Source: Gigaspora rosea (Eukaryota; Glomeromycota; Glomeromycetes; Diversisporales; Gigasporaceae). From it: 64,000 nucleotides of DNA. This document shows, piece by piece, positions 35,485 through 47,326 of the stretch. Position 1 is the first letter of the stretch. Every line of letters starts with the position of its first letter. The stretch lies in assembly GCA_003550325.1 (NCBI GenBank), contig QKWP01000809.1:14222-78221 (forward strand). Reading direction: 5' to 3'. A model generated the notes under the pieces. That model searched no databases, was not told the DNA's origin, and saw only the letters and a list, made by a program, of their open reading frames with translations. The position numbers and the translations under genes are program-made.

Positions 35485-35602
35485 TGTTATAGAACGATAG
35501 TTTATTATATTACCTTATTATTTTATTATTTTATTTTTATTATTATATTTTATTATTATATTGTATTATATTATTATCTTGAGAAGTTAGAATAGTTGAT
35601 AC
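35485..35602 (+). repeat. 3' LTR, first 118 bp only
   Basis: TGTTATAGAACGATAG onward matches the 5' LTR (26796-26913) apart from one base in an AT run. It runs into the gap precisely at the LTR minisatellite. Upstream TTAAGGGACGAAAA may be the polypurine tract. Confidence 0.9.
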
Positions 35603-36036
35603 NNNNNNNNNNNNNNNNNNNNNNNNNNNNNNNNNNNNNNNNNNNNNNNNNNNNNNNNNNNNNNNNNNNNNNNNNNNNNNNNNNNNNNNNNNNNNNNNNN
35701 NNNNNNNNNNNNNNNNNNNNNNNNNNNNNNNNNNNNNNNNNNNNNNNNNNNNNNNNNNNNNNNNNNNNNNNNNNNNNNNNNNNNNNNNNNNNNNNNNNNN
35801 NNNNNNNNNNNNNNNNNNNNNNNNNNNNNNNNNNNNNNNNNNNNNNNNNNNNNNNNNNNNNNNNNNNNNNNNNNNNNNNNNNNNNNNNNNNNNNNNNNNN
35901 NNNNNNNNNNNNNNNNNNNNNNNNNNNNNNNNNNNNNNNNNNNNNNNNNNNNNNNNNNNNNNNNNNNNNNNNNNNNNNNNNNNNNNNNNNNNNNNNNNNN
36001 NNNNNNNNNNNNNNNNNNNNNNNNNNNNNNNNNNNN
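35603..36036. other. Assembly gap (434 N)
   Basis: Begins at the 9-bp minisatellite of the 3' LTR. The remaining LTR and right target duplication are hidden or the gap size is arbitrary. Open frames through it are artefacts. Confidence 0.99.
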
Positions 36037-37824
36037 AAACACAGAATCTATTTTTAATTCTTTTAATCTTAATCAAAATAATAATAAAGCTAAAATTATT
36101 ATAAAAAAGTATTTATTTTTCTCACCTAACTTTGATTCTATTATAAAATTTTTAACTAGTAAAAAAAAACACAAAAAACTAATAAAGTTATAAAGAATTT
36201 CTCAAAAGTTAAAACCAAAAATTTAAAAAACAAATAATGAAATCATTAAACTTCAATAGATAAATTTTTTTGAACAAAGCTTAATTATTAAAATTTTATA
36301 TATGCATTATACAACAAGAATATAATAATAATAATTTGAAATAAAAGATAAAAAGTGAGACTAAATATAAATTGACAATCTCAAATATGCTTCAAAACAA
36401 AATAATTATCCTAAAAAAAAAATAAAAAAATAAAAACTTTATAAACAATATATACCAATATGTACTAGCATATCAGCTTATATGAAAAGAACAGTAAATA
36501 CCAAAAAATATAGTAAAATTCAGAAAAGTAAATAAATAAAAAATAATTTTTGTTAAAAACTTTGACTAATAGAAATTTATATAGAAAAACTAAATAAATA
36601 AAAAAAATAGAAATATCGGTAATACTAGAAAACAGATAAAAACAAAACCAAGCATCTTCAATCTTCAAGTATAAGCTTATTACCTCTAATAAAATCTTAG
36701 AACAGATAGCTTTAACTTACAAAAAAAAATTACTCCCTCTTTATAATCACCTCCCATATAATCACACCAAATAAAAACCTCTTTCTAATTACGATTTAAT
36801 ATATATTAAAAAACCTCTATATAAGCACACCCCTTTATAAGCACATTTTACAATTTTGCTCTAACCTACATTTATAATCATCCTAATAACTAAAATGACA
36901 CTTTAAGCAGACAACTTCAGAACCAAAAAACAAACTAAAAAATAATACAAATATACTATATTTGCAGCTTTACTACATTTCTTTATTACTACTAAATATT
37001 AAATTACAAATTTCAAAATTGACAGATATTAAGATATACCAACTACTTAAGACTAGATCACAATTTTAATATTACTAATATGAAAACTATTAAACCAAAA
37101 TTTATTATGCTTCAAAAGCGTAAAAGCCATTATACAATAAAATTATCCTAAGTCTACTCTATACAACTAGCTTCTAAAAATTTAATTTAGACATTAAACA
37201 TTTTGAGATAATAATCCTATGGCAAATAAACTAAAAAAGCAAACTCCTTGCGCATGAGCAGGCGCATAACTTGTTAAATTACGTATCTGATATATCTTTT
37301 ACTAAATCATATTATTCCCGAAATCTATATCTTAACCGGATCAGCCGAAAATCATTCGGTAAATTTTTACAGGTGTCCCAGGAATTATGAAAATAACTGT
37401 AATGTTTCGATCGGCTGGCTGAGCCGACCGATCAAAATCATGGCTAAGCGGCTGGCTGATTAATATATATATATATATATATATTTAAAGACGTTTTTAC
37501 AAGTTCTGGAACGTCTGAAAATTTTCTCGCTCCACAAAATATCATCAATCTCTTTCTAAAATCACTTTACTTCTCAGAAACTACACTATTATTGGAACTT
37601 TAATAAAGAAATAGCGAGATAGTTTCTAAAAAGTTAGATGATCCTAGAACAAGACTCGGGAAGTGAGAAAACTTATGCAAAAAAAAAAAAATTCTTTAAG
37701 TGCTCGATTGCAAAATCAACTTGAATCAAAAATAAAAGATAAATGCGGATATTATGAAATAAGGATATTTTATTTAAAAAACCAATACAATCAAGGTCTA
37801 TTAATAAAAACTTAAAGTAACCGC
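36037..37824. other. AT-rich non-coding DNA, GC-rich inverted cluster near the end
   Basis: 36037-37230 has no gene signal. At 37396-37466 lies ATCGGCTGGCTGAGCCGACC followed by CTAAGCGGCTGGCTGATTA. A related inverse cluster lies at 38262-38325 (AGCCAGCCGATCATG, GGCTAGCTTAGCCGGCTAAG). They may be ends of an older element split by the solo LTR. Confidence 0.5.
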
Positions 37825-38255
37825 TGTTACGACTTTAAAATTTTTTTTTATTATTACATTATTATTTTATTAGTACGTATTGTATTATTACATTATTTTC
37901 TTATTTGGGATAGTATGGGAATGATCGTCATACCGGGAGGAGCTAAAGACTCCCGGAAGAAGCTAAAAGCTCCCGGGAGTAGCTAAAGACTCTCGGTGGG
38001 AGCTCAAGACTCCAGCTCAAATCCACAAATATATAAAGAGTAGGTTTCAGCTGTGAATGGGAAGGGAGGTGATCGATTGTAAATTGTCTTAGTATAATCC
38101 GATGTATTGAATTATCTTATTAATAAAGAGAACCTTATACCCGAAATTATGTGTGTTAGTTTATCGATTTAAATCATTTAACCTTAAGCACTATTTGTTC
38201 ACGATCGAAGCTAAATTGGTGCAAACCCTACAAAGCTCTCCCACCGATCGTAACA
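37825..38255 (+). mobile_element. Solo LTR, 431 bp, with 4-bp target duplication CCGC
   Basis: Starts TGTTACGACTTT and ends CACCGATCGTAACA, flanked by CCGC on both sides (37821-37824, 38256-38259). Its right part matches the LTRs at 41098 and 43768 read on the minus strand. Shared words include CGATCGTAACA, AGCTCTCCCA, ATTGAATTATCTTATTAATA-like and AACTAACACACAT inverse, so it is the same family. It also carries a repeated GGGAG(C/T)AGCTAAAGACTC motif at 37940-38010. Confidence 0.85.
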
Positions 38256-38259
38256 CCGC

Positions 38260-39176
38260 ATTAGCCAGCCGATCATGTTGTATCGGCTAGCTTAGCCGGC
38301 TAAGCCGGCGATCGAGTGCGAGGTTGATTTCGACAGTACGTAGGTATTTTTAGAATTGAAATTGATCCGACAGGTCACATGACGATTACTATTTAAGCTA
38401 ATTTATTTTCGTTTTGGTCTTACTGATTCAGTTAACATGTTATTTTTTATATAATCTCTTATTTAATAATTTAGTTAATATCATAATCATCTATTAGCCA
38501 AAAAAAAAAAATATTGAAATATAATATTCTGATTCGTAGACATTTATATTCTGTTCATCATATTGATTATTTAGAAAGTGAAAAGATCGCTAAACAATTA
38601 ATATCACAATAAATCTCTAATTTTATTTTGTTCATGTTAATTATTAATCGAAATTGACGTTTCATTAAAAGAAATTTGAATCAAATGATTCAGCTCGGAA
38701 TATTTCAAATTATGATCATCGCGCATTTGTAATCAGTATTTATAATGTTTTACAAATAGACACAAGATAAATATAGTATAAGAGAGGTGACACCAAGTGT
38801 TACTCATCACCTAATTATACAACTTAATAATAATAATCAAGTGGTGTTGTTTGGATTTCCTTTTTTGATTTTCTGCACCCGTCTGTACATCTCATCACAT
38901 TAAGCACTTTCATTGGTAGAATTTGGTTTATAGAATGTTACTTCCGAACTAAAACGAATAAAATCATTGTCACCGCTGACAAATTAATGATTTGTCAGAA
39001 CCGGTTCGGATGGTCGATTCAAAGACATGCCATGGTATATTTAAGCAATTCGTAATAACCTCTTGCTCTCTCAAAAATTTTAAGAATTCACAAGTGTTTT
39101 ATAGTATACAGTTTATATATATATATAAATAAATACTTTTTTCCTTCACAAAAATTTTTAATATCAAAAACAAAAA
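38260..39176. other. Intergenic region upstream of the oxidoreductase gene
   Basis: No ORF. Just before the start codon are TATATATATATATAAATA (39114-39131) and a pyrimidine/A-rich leader, plausible as promoter and 5' UTR. An inverted GGTGACACCAAGTGTTACTC / CAAGTGGTGTTG block lies at 38788-38850. Confidence 0.5.
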
Positions 39177-40588
39177 ATGTCTGCAAAAACAAATATTGTT
39201 GTCGTTGGTGGAGGATACGGTGGAATAGCCGTCGCCACAAAGCTTGAATTAGCCCTTCATAAAACTCATCAAATAATTCTTATCGAACGTAAAACCCATT
39301 TTTATCATGCAATTGGTGGCCTTCGCACAGTTGTTGAAGATGGATTTGAAAATAAAGTCATTATTCCTTATGATAATCTTTTTAAGCACGGAGGAAAAGT
39401 TTTACATGCTGCAGTTACTACGATTCATAAAAATGAGATTATTGTTGATACTGAAACTGAATTGGGAACTCATATACCATTTAAATATTTGATAATTGCT
39501 ACGGGATCTAATCAATCTAAACCTGCAAGGATGACGGCAGATAATAAAGAAGAAGGAATTGCAGAAATAATCGCTCAAAGAGAAGCTGTAAAAAATGCAA
39601 ACAAGATTTTGATTATTGGTGGAGGTCCTGTCGGCATTGGTATGTCATAATATATTATTATGAAATAAATCAAAGTTCCACATATTGTATTTATTAATTT
39701 CTTTATCATTTATTATTTATCATTAGAGCTTGCAGGAGAAATTGCATCAGTTTACCAAAAGAAAGAAGTTACACTTATTCATTCAGAAAATCATTTGCTT
39801 ACGGATAAGTTTCCAAAAAAATTGACTGATAGTCTTGCTAAACAATTGAGAGAATTAAATGTAAAACTTATTTTTGGAGAAAAAGTTATTTTTCCTTCTT
39901 CTGGTATTGGTGACGGTTTGTCTCCTTTAACTTTGGAAACCGACAAGGTAAATATTTGATACATACTTTTCTTTTGTATATATAATATTAATCATCCAAC
40001 TCAAATTCTTTTTTCATTTGTTTATTGTAGGGTACACAAATTTATTCTGATGTTCAATTCGTAGCTTTTGGCGCAAAGCCCAACACTGAAGTTATAAAAA
40101 CTTTGGATGAATCAATAATTGAGCAAAATACAACTCTGGTAAAAGTTAAGCCAACTCTTCAATTGGAACATGATGATTATGCACATATATTTGCTCTCGG
40201 TGACATAACAAATATTAAAGAAACAAAGCTTGCCTATCGTGCTAACCTTCATGCTGATGTCATAAGTAAAAATATTATTGCACTCATTAATAATAAAAAA
40301 TTGGCTGAATATAGCCCAGGCCCTGAAGCTATGCTTGTTCCCATCGGAAAGGTATTGTTTTTTTCTTTACATTGCTTGCTTTTCTGCCTTTTTTTTTTTT
40401 TTTTATTTATTATTGTGTGTTAATGTATTTATTCTAATGTTAATGTTTTTCAAAATTAGGACAAAGGCGCAACAGTTTTACCAATCGGTAACATGGTCGT
40501 TGGTAGTTTCATAACTAAAAACCTCAAGGGCAAAACTCTTTTGGTTGATAAAACATGGAAATCATTGAACGCAAAATTTGTTGCATAA
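39177..40588 (+). CDS. AIFM2/FSP1-type FAD-dependent NAD(P)H oxidoreductase (377 aa, four exons)
   Basis: Exons 39177-39639, 39727-39947, 40031-40351 and 40460-40588 join in frame across three GT-AG introns (87, 83 and 108 bp). The first splits a Glu codon and restores GGGPVGIELAGE. The protein has an N-terminal FAD Rossmann motif (VVVGGGYGGIAVA, residues 7-19), a central NAD(P)H-binding motif (ILIIGGGPVGIELAGE, about 145-160), ATG (YLIIATGSNQ), and a C-terminal FAD motif (HIFALGDI). Length matches the 370-380 residues of animal FSP1/AMID and fungal relatives. These proteins reduce quinones such as ubiquinone with NAD(P)H. There is no Gly at position 2, so the N-myristoylation of animal FSP1 is not expected, and there is no obvious targeting peptide. 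This is the only intact host gene in the window. Substrate is inferred from family only. Confidence 0.93.
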
Positions 40589-41097
40589 ATTATTTTACTT
40601 TTATCTATAATTTTGCACACACGCCCATATGATTCTTCACTTTTATTTTGTCGTTCCGAATAACATAAAGCATCAGATTAGTTTTTATTTTAGCCAAATA
40701 GAACATGAATATTAATTAATAATAATACATTCTTATTCCTAATAAGACTATATCATATAATTTATTATAAATAAATATTTAACTATGTAATTTGTGTATT
40801 TATATTTTTACTGGCGTATGTCTCACGTGGCTCGCAACGCGCTTAAGTGTTTTTAAACTTTATTGCACTTACAGTACTGACGAAACATTGATAAATAAAA
40901 CAATTGAGATTATTATAAAAGAAAATACTCGATCAAAATTTAAATCATATGTATAGTTTTTAATAATTATGCAAAAACCCAATAAGAAAATTGGACCGGA
41001 TCGGCACGGGTTGCATACGGGTATTTGTTTTGTAGCACGGTTCAAGATCCGGATTTGTACGGGTATGGTCCGAATTTGTACGGATTCCGTGGACCGT
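40589..41097. other. 3' flank of the oxidoreductase gene
   Basis: AT-rich, with AATAAA-type words near 40770; GC-richer CGGATTTGTACGG repeats at 41045-41090 adjoin the LTR element. No gene. Confidence 0.5.
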
Positions 41098-41536
41098 TGT
41101 TACGATCGGTTGGGAGAGCTTGATTAAATTGGGCCGGTTTAGTTTGATCGTGAACGGTTTTAAAACAATTAACTAACACACATAGTTTCGCGTTATAAGG
41201 TTTATCTTTATTAAAATAAATCAATACATAGGATTATCACAATAATACTAAATACTATATGCCATCGTGAACTACTTGACTCCTCCCTCCTAAGCAGAAA
41301 CTAAACCTTTATATACTTTTAATTCGATGTGGCTTTAATTCTTCGACTGGGAGATTTAATCTGTCGATTGGGGATTTAATGTGTCGATTGGGGATTGATT
41401 CTGTCGATTGGGGATTGAATCTGTCGTTTGGAGACTCGATCTTCCGATTGGAGATTCGATCTCCCGACCAAGCCACGACTACGCCCAAATACATAATGAA
41501 AAATAATACTAACTAAAATAAAAAATGAGCATAACA
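41098..41536 (-). repeat. 3' LTR of the non-autonomous element (439 bp)
   Basis: Plus-strand ends TGTTACGATCGG and GAGCATAACA. Contains a 20-bp repeat, TCTGTCGATTGGGGATTGAA, in about five variants (41340-41460). Copy number of that repeat explains the length difference from the other LTR. Confidence 0.88.
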
Positions 41537-41639
41537 TCATCCCTCGCTTGAGAAGATGAGCTCCGGAATCGTTCTAATTATTTCAAAAGTGTTTTTTTTT
41601 TCTTTTTTTTTTTCGCTTATACGTTTCCACCTCCATCCT

Positions 41640-42764
41640 TTTTCCACGATCACCCAAGTTGTTATGGAAGAATGGTTTTCCGATTAGGAACCTTGTATGG
41701 AATCTTCTACTACTGGATGTTGGAGGTTCTTCGGATACTAGATATGAAGTTTCTCATGATCCTTTCCGATCCTTTTGGTACGTATTCTTTACCCTTTTCT
41801 TTATACCGTAATAGTTCTATGACTTTACTCTTATTAATCCATTCTTTTATACTGGTTTTCTCCGCTTCTTCTACCATTTTATTCACCATATTGATTTTCT
41901 GATATCCTCCATAATATAGCTTCATTTTCAAGCTCTTGTTGTGAATTCTATCCATCATATGGTTCAGTAGTATATCTGCATATTTCTTTTGTTCCTTTTT
42001 CGGTATCACACTTCTTAAATTTTAATTCGTGATATCCACGTCCTACTAGCGCTATCGAGATCTTTGCTGATATTATTCTTTTGATTTCTACATTCAGGAG
42101 CTTTGTTCTGGGCCTTAAAAGTTTCACCCTTCAATCTCCACACTATGCATGCAGCTTCAAGGACTTCATAACCTTCAGTTAGATTTTCTTTTCCAATTTT
42201 AATTCCATATGACTCGCTTTTGATATAATTGACTTGGTCACCTTTTTTGTGGTATCGTACGGGTAGAATTTTCGGACGATTTACATGGACTTTGGGTTCG
42301 TCCTTTACAACTTTATTCTATCTTTAGTTAGGACGATTCCGTCGTGATAACAACACTCAAGATCCACGTTGCACTAGTATGACCCGTATCCGCAGGTTTT
42401 TGATAGTTTTTGAATACCTCAGCTTCATACTTTTCAATTTTGATTCCATTTTGGTGGCAATAATCAAAGTTGTTTTTCCTTCAGCATGATCTGTTACTGC
42501 TGCCTTTCCTCAATCGAATACCATCGTTTTCGTACTGCCTTCATCATGTTCCACCCTGGTCACTTTATCATCGGTATGCTTTGCTCTTAATTCATCTTTT
42601 CTAGTGTTAACTTCATTTTGATAACAATGATCGAGGCTATTTATTTCATTAATACAACCCATCTTTGTAGATTTTTGAAGATAAGTGGGTGCCTCTCGTT
42701 TATCCTTTTCAACACCAATTTCATCCTGATAATAGTATAAAAGGCCAGGCAAGGTAGGCGTCAA
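41640..42764 (-). pseudogene. Sel1-like repeat segment carried inside the LTR element
   Basis: Minus-strand frames give YYQDEIGVEKDKREAPTYLQ, KSTKMGCINEINSLDHCYQN then EVNTRKDE. In another frame comes FDYCHQNGIKIEKYEAEVFK, then NYQKPADTGHTSAT. These match the Sel1 pattern (GYCYQNGIGVEKDE.KAF.YYQKSAEMGHA). Sel1 proteins are a very large family in Rhizophagus-type fungi. Further down lies a Lys-rich frame (41710-42009) that I do not recognise. Stops and shifts separate the pieces. I infer capture of host sequence by the retroelement, now decayed. Confidence 0.65.
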
Positions 42765-43713
42765 TGATCAGTTATCCACAGGTGCCTTTTATATTCGTCA
42801 TTCTTAAATTCGATACTATTCGTATAGCCACATTCAAGGTCAAATAAGTTTTGAATATCCTCCAACAGATCCTCCGGGTCATCCATTATCACGTAATCAT
42901 TGAGCGTATCGTTTTTATTTTCCTTCTTCTGATCATTACAATTGTTTCGACAGACATTTATTCTTTCTCTTGGGATCTTTTGTTCACTGTTTTTAGTTTT
43001 CTCCTTTTCCTGCCTTTTGTATCCTGGACCAACATTTGGAAAAGAATCAACGGGCTTCGTTTTCACTTTCTTACCTTTTTCTGTGTTCACGTGACTATTT
43101 GTTTCAATTTGGGAAGTAGAATATAGTTCGAGAACTTTAGCTACAATTGGTTCACCTTTCAGACTGAGATTTGCTGGGCGAACTGCAGAGACGGGCATCG
43201 TAATATATGAAGGTAGGTATAACACTTCTTCTACCTCTCTTTTATTTTTTGTCATATTTTCTAACACCTTTAAGGAAAACTCTAAAGCTTCAGGAATTTG
43301 CTTATCATCGAGGGCTTTGGGGAACTTTTCATTAATTATTTCTAGGAACTTATCATGTTGTTCTGAAGTAAGTGTTGTAAAAAGTGCATTACACCTTTTA
43401 TCTAACCGCTTTACATTTGGGCATTCGAGGATGGAGTGGCTCTTTCTTTGACACTGGGGACATCACTTCTTAGGAATAGCTTGCGGATATACTCTTTCTT
43501 TAGGCTTCTATGGTATTCATTATGTCGTTGATTAATTTGAGGATATTGTTGTTTTAGATGTTGAGGGTGAACAATAGAATGGTAACAAGGTTCTTTCCAA
43601 GATCTTTGATGGGATTCGGCCTGGCTTGAAGTGAGTGCAGCTTGTAATTGTTGAAGAAGTTGGGCAAGTTGATTAACAAGGTCGGATGAAGGGGCAAGTT
43701 TAGGGTTAGCCAT
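42761..43713 (-). pseudogene. Gag-like protein with zinc knuckle, frame broken
   Basis: Starts at ATG 43713, 54 bases inside the LTR (MANPKLAPSSDLVNQLAQLL), with a Gln-rich helix typical of Gag N-termini. After a frame change near 43440 the sequence reads CPQCQRKSHSILECPN, a CCHC knuckle, preceded by an in-frame stop. It continues as KFLEIINEKFPKALDDKQIP and EFSLKVLENMTKNKREVEE into the 168-residue frame 42761-43267. That frame has a Lys-rich middle and an acidic end (DDPEDLLEDIQNLFDLE). There is no protease. It probably allowed packaging of the element RNA. Confidence 0.65.
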
Positions 43714-43767
43714 TATGATTATGGAACTTTATAACAGTATTGCGTGTTCCACACAATTGGCACCAAA

Positions 43768-44245
43768 TGTTACGATCGGTTGGGAGAGCTTGATTAAATT
43801 GGGTCAGTTTAGTTTGATCGTGAACGGTTTAAAACAATTAACTAACACACATAGTTTCGGGTTATAAGGTTTATCTTTATTAAAATAAATCAATACATAG
43901 GATTATCACAATAATACAAAATACTATATGCCATCGTAAACTACTTGACTCCCCCACCTAAGCAGAAACTAAACCGTTATATACTTTTAATTCATATGTG
44001 TCTTTAATTCTTCAACTGGGAGATTTAATCAGTTGTTTGGAGATTGAATCTGTCGATCAGGATTTAATCTGTCGATTGGGGATTGAATCTGTCAATTGGT
44101 GATTGAATCTGTCGTTTGGGGATTGAATCTGTCGTTTGGAGACTCGATCTCCCGATTGTAGATTCGATTTCCCGACCAAGCCACGACTACGCCCAAATAC
44201 ATAATGAAAAAATAATACTAGCTAAAATAAAAAATGAGCATAACA
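43768..44245 (-). repeat. 5' LTR of the non-autonomous element (478 bp)
   Basis: Almost identical to the 41098 copy apart from extra repeat units at 44020-44150. On the minus strand the LTR ends CGATCGTAACA and is followed by TTTGGTGCCAATTGTG, the primer-binding site. Confidence 0.88.
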
Positions 44246-44249
44246 CCGT

Positions 44250-45101
44250 GTTTGGACGAAATTGACAGGGTGTAGGATCGATTTTCCTGCCAAGTGACTT
44301 TTCGAAATCAATTGTCTTTGTGAAAAAAATTGATTTATGTTAGAGTTTTGGTTCATGTTGGTGGTTGAAAGGAGCAATATATAGCAAAATTGTGCAAGGA
44401 ACCTTTTTTGTCAGGCCAGAAAGACGTTACTAGTATAAATCTTGCAATAAATATGACTTTTGCAAAACAAACGTTTGTTTCAAATGGCTTTACGTTACAC
44501 CTGAACCTGACTTTTAATTGGCTAATTGGCGTCAGAAGACCACGTGACCGGAAATCGATTCTACGCCCTGGTGTTGTTGTGTAGGACCGTACGCCCGTGC
44601 CAATTGGACCGTAAATAGCTCGGTTTTGCAGCAATTTACTAATCGAATCGGCACGGGATTTGGCACAGGTAAGAACGTAAATTCACGTGCCACCGCGATG
44701 ACGATGTGGATTAACTATTAAAACATAAAGTTACATAAGTAATCAATATAAGATGAACAAGCTAACTGCATATGAAGCAAAATTTTGTAAAGAATTTTTT
44801 TGTTAAGACACACAGGTAAGCTTCATTAGTGAAATCATGAGATATTGCTCTTTTTTTTAAAAAAATCCTTTACTGCTCTTTCGCTCTCGACGAAACGAGA
44901 CAACATGCATCACGAGCCAACACATGTTTAACGTACACATACGTGCCATCTGAACGTGCCACTTCATATGACGTGATATTACGTGCCACTCTTTGCTATA
45001 ATGTCCGTGCCATTTTTACCGTGACATACCGTAAAACGTTCCTGTGCATGCCACAAGATCCGTGCTATTCGAGCATTCTCGACACCAACTCGTACTACAA
45101 C
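44250..45101. other. Non-coding DNA with clustered CGTGCCA motifs
   Basis: Overlapping open frames at 44353-44634 on both strands have no recognisable domain. CGTGCCA (or its near variants) occurs about eight times between 44595 and 45060, unusual for this AT-rich sequence. Cause unknown. Confidence 0.5.
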
Positions 45102-46633
45102 TAAAGATGCCTGACGAATGACGAATCATTCATCATTGACGAATGACGAAACCATTTCGTCAGGTGCCTTCCGATTGACGAATTGACGATTGACGAAACC
45201 CCTGACGATTGACGAAACCTATGACGAATTGACGAAACCTATGACGAATTGACGAAACCTATGACGAATTGACGAAACCTATGACGAAACCTGATGAGTT
45301 ATATTCATACAAGATAGAGATAATTACTGCGTTTATAAAAATTAAGAAGTGTTTTAATAACCCGCAAAAGGGTCTAATATAGTATCACCAACAAAAGAAT
45401 ATAACCTAATTAACCTTTTAGACAATTCCATAGGAAAGTCGCGGTCAATAACGATAATGCTAAAAAAATGATGTTTTAACAGAACAGGTGATAATGCATA
45501 ATTAATAGCAGCGATAGAGAATCAATATAGGTTGGATAAAAATATATTATATACATATTAAGATATCCTTTACATTCTCGTTATCCATCGTGATTTTACT
45601 TATTTACGAATAACAAATCAAAAAAGGAAATTAAATTTTGTAAATAAACAAAGCGCGTAAAGATAGAAGTTTAGGGTTAAGGTGTTGTTGTTGGAGACTA
45701 CAGTGATAGATTGATGCTCATTATATGTAACATTTTGTTCCCGTCATTTTTAATTAGTGCACCAAGGTCGATTTAAACATTGGTTTTCAAGTATTTTCGC
45801 TTCGCTTCCTTCTTTCGCATATGTTGGAATATATGTCGGATTTATCCGGTGTTACCCCTGCAAATTAATTTTTTTTTACCCATGCATGATTGACCAATCG
45901 ACCTTCCGATTGATCATCCTTAAAACCTTCTTTGATCGTACTCCTGTACTACGTTTCTTTTCTGATCATCTTTCTTTATTTGTAATACTATTATATTATC
46001 TATTTTTCCTTATTTATATTTTTATCACCCCGCATAGATGGATAACGCGAACCCCGGCTTTACATAATCATATGACGAATCATCTCTTATGTCTCTCATC
46101 ACGTAATATTATCGATACATAGATCGATTATGTATGAAATTATTATTGCTTCGTTCATGGACGAACAAACATAAAGCATTTAAATATTGCCAAACTGCCC
46201 CTTGTACAAAGGGAGCAAGTAATTAAAGTTCATAGGGGAATTTGAATGAAATTGATGCATTCAATTATTATCGCCTCGTTCTTGGCATTTAGAAGGCCAT
46301 ACGATTGATTCAAAGTTATTGTTGTGTAAAATTATAACTGTATCTGAGTTGAATATCGGGATAACGATATTCCTATAATAGATTAGTTTAAATTATTTAT
46401 ATGTATCGGTTATGTATTTAAAGTCGAAGGTTTTGCTTTAATAAATTTTCTTTAGACTTCACTCTGCTTAATAAACTCTAAATTATAAGTTAGTAGGCAT
46501 TTCAAAGCCGAAGGCAACTTATAAACCTTTATTCTTGTATTGTCAAATTCTCAACACTGCTTGTTAGCATTAAACTATGCTAGATGTATTGTTTATTAAA
46601 CTCTTAAATTGATATTGATTTAACATTGCTATT

Positions 46634-47027
46634 CCTTAAACCGTTTCTCCTGCAAATCTGCCCCGAATTTTTTTTTTAATTTGTTTTTACAATATATCAT
46701 GATCCAGTGATCAGAATTTAATGATTTTGGTAGCATACGATTCGTCACGATAAGACGATTCAAATGGTGTCAAAATCATCAAATTCCATTCACTAAATCA
46801 AGAGATATTTGCAAAAAGCAATTTGAAACGCAGCTCTACAGAAATTTAAGTTTTACGCGCTGCAGATAGTTTTTTGCGAATAACTCAAGATCTAGTGATC
46901 CAAATTCAACAATTTTGATACCATTCGAACTGTCTCGTCGAGACGAATTGAATGATATCAAAATCATAAAATTATGATCGCTAGAGCATGATACATTATC
47001 ATTTAAATAATATTAAATACTATTTTA
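46634..47027. repeat. Duplicated piggyBac-like left end and two hairpins
   Basis: CCTTAAACCGTTTCTCCTGC at 46634 is a near copy of CCCTTAAACCGTTTCTTCTGC at 47028, same orientation. Between them lie two imperfect palindromes (46700-46805 and 46888-46992). They share AGTGATC..AATTCAACAATTTTG and its inverse, with CGTC/GACG at the loop. This may be a nested MITE or a tandem duplication of the end. Confidence 0.55.
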
Positions 47028-47326
47028 CCCTTAAACCGTTTCTTCTGCAAATCTGCCCTGAAATATCGAATTTTGATTGGTAACTCATGTAACACTTGTA
47101 TTACATAAATTAAAGTTTTAAAAAATTCCGGTTTTTAAAAAATCCCGATTTTACTTTGTTTGGTAATTCATAAATTTCAATTTAGAAATTCATAAATTTC
47201 TTGTATTGTACAGGAATTATGATGACATTCAGGTTCGATCATCTTCTACGTTACCTAATTAAAATTAAATATTTTTTATCGTTACGTATTAATGTTTTTT
47301 CGCACATTCTTATTTTTAGATGAAAC

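Larger units (their letters stand above)
26796..35602 (+). mobile_element. Ty3/gypsy LTR retrotransposon, nearly complete, 3' LTR cut by a gap
   Basis: Layout: 5' LTR, primer-binding site, repeated leader, Gag-protease ORF, Pol (reverse transcriptase, RNase H, integrase), an extra ORF, and a 3' LTR. The 3' LTR matches the 5' LTR base for base at its start, apart from one indel, before the gap. The domain order RT-RNase H-integrase identifies Ty3/gypsy. Gag-protease and the extra ORF are intact while integrase has several breaks. The copy is therefore fairly young but cannot move by itself. Confidence 0.92.
41098..44245 (-). mobile_element. Non-autonomous LTR retrotransposon with gag fragment and Sel1-like repeats
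   Basis: Two LTRs (41098-41536 and 43768-44245) enclose 2.2 kb and are flanked by CCGT on both sides (41094-41097, 44246-44249). The element reads on the minus strand: primer-binding site just inside the right LTR, then a gag-like frame, then degenerate Sel1-type repeats. There is no reverse transcriptase or integrase, so it must depend on a relative. The LTRs are the same family as the solo LTR at 37825. Confidence 0.88.

Noticed and set aside
44353-44634. Overlapping open frames on both strands
   Set aside because: Mutually overlapping, no domain or codon signal.
45757-46122. 121-aa open frame
   Set aside because: Crosses the left boundary and target duplication of the LTR unit at 45846-45850 and has no domain.
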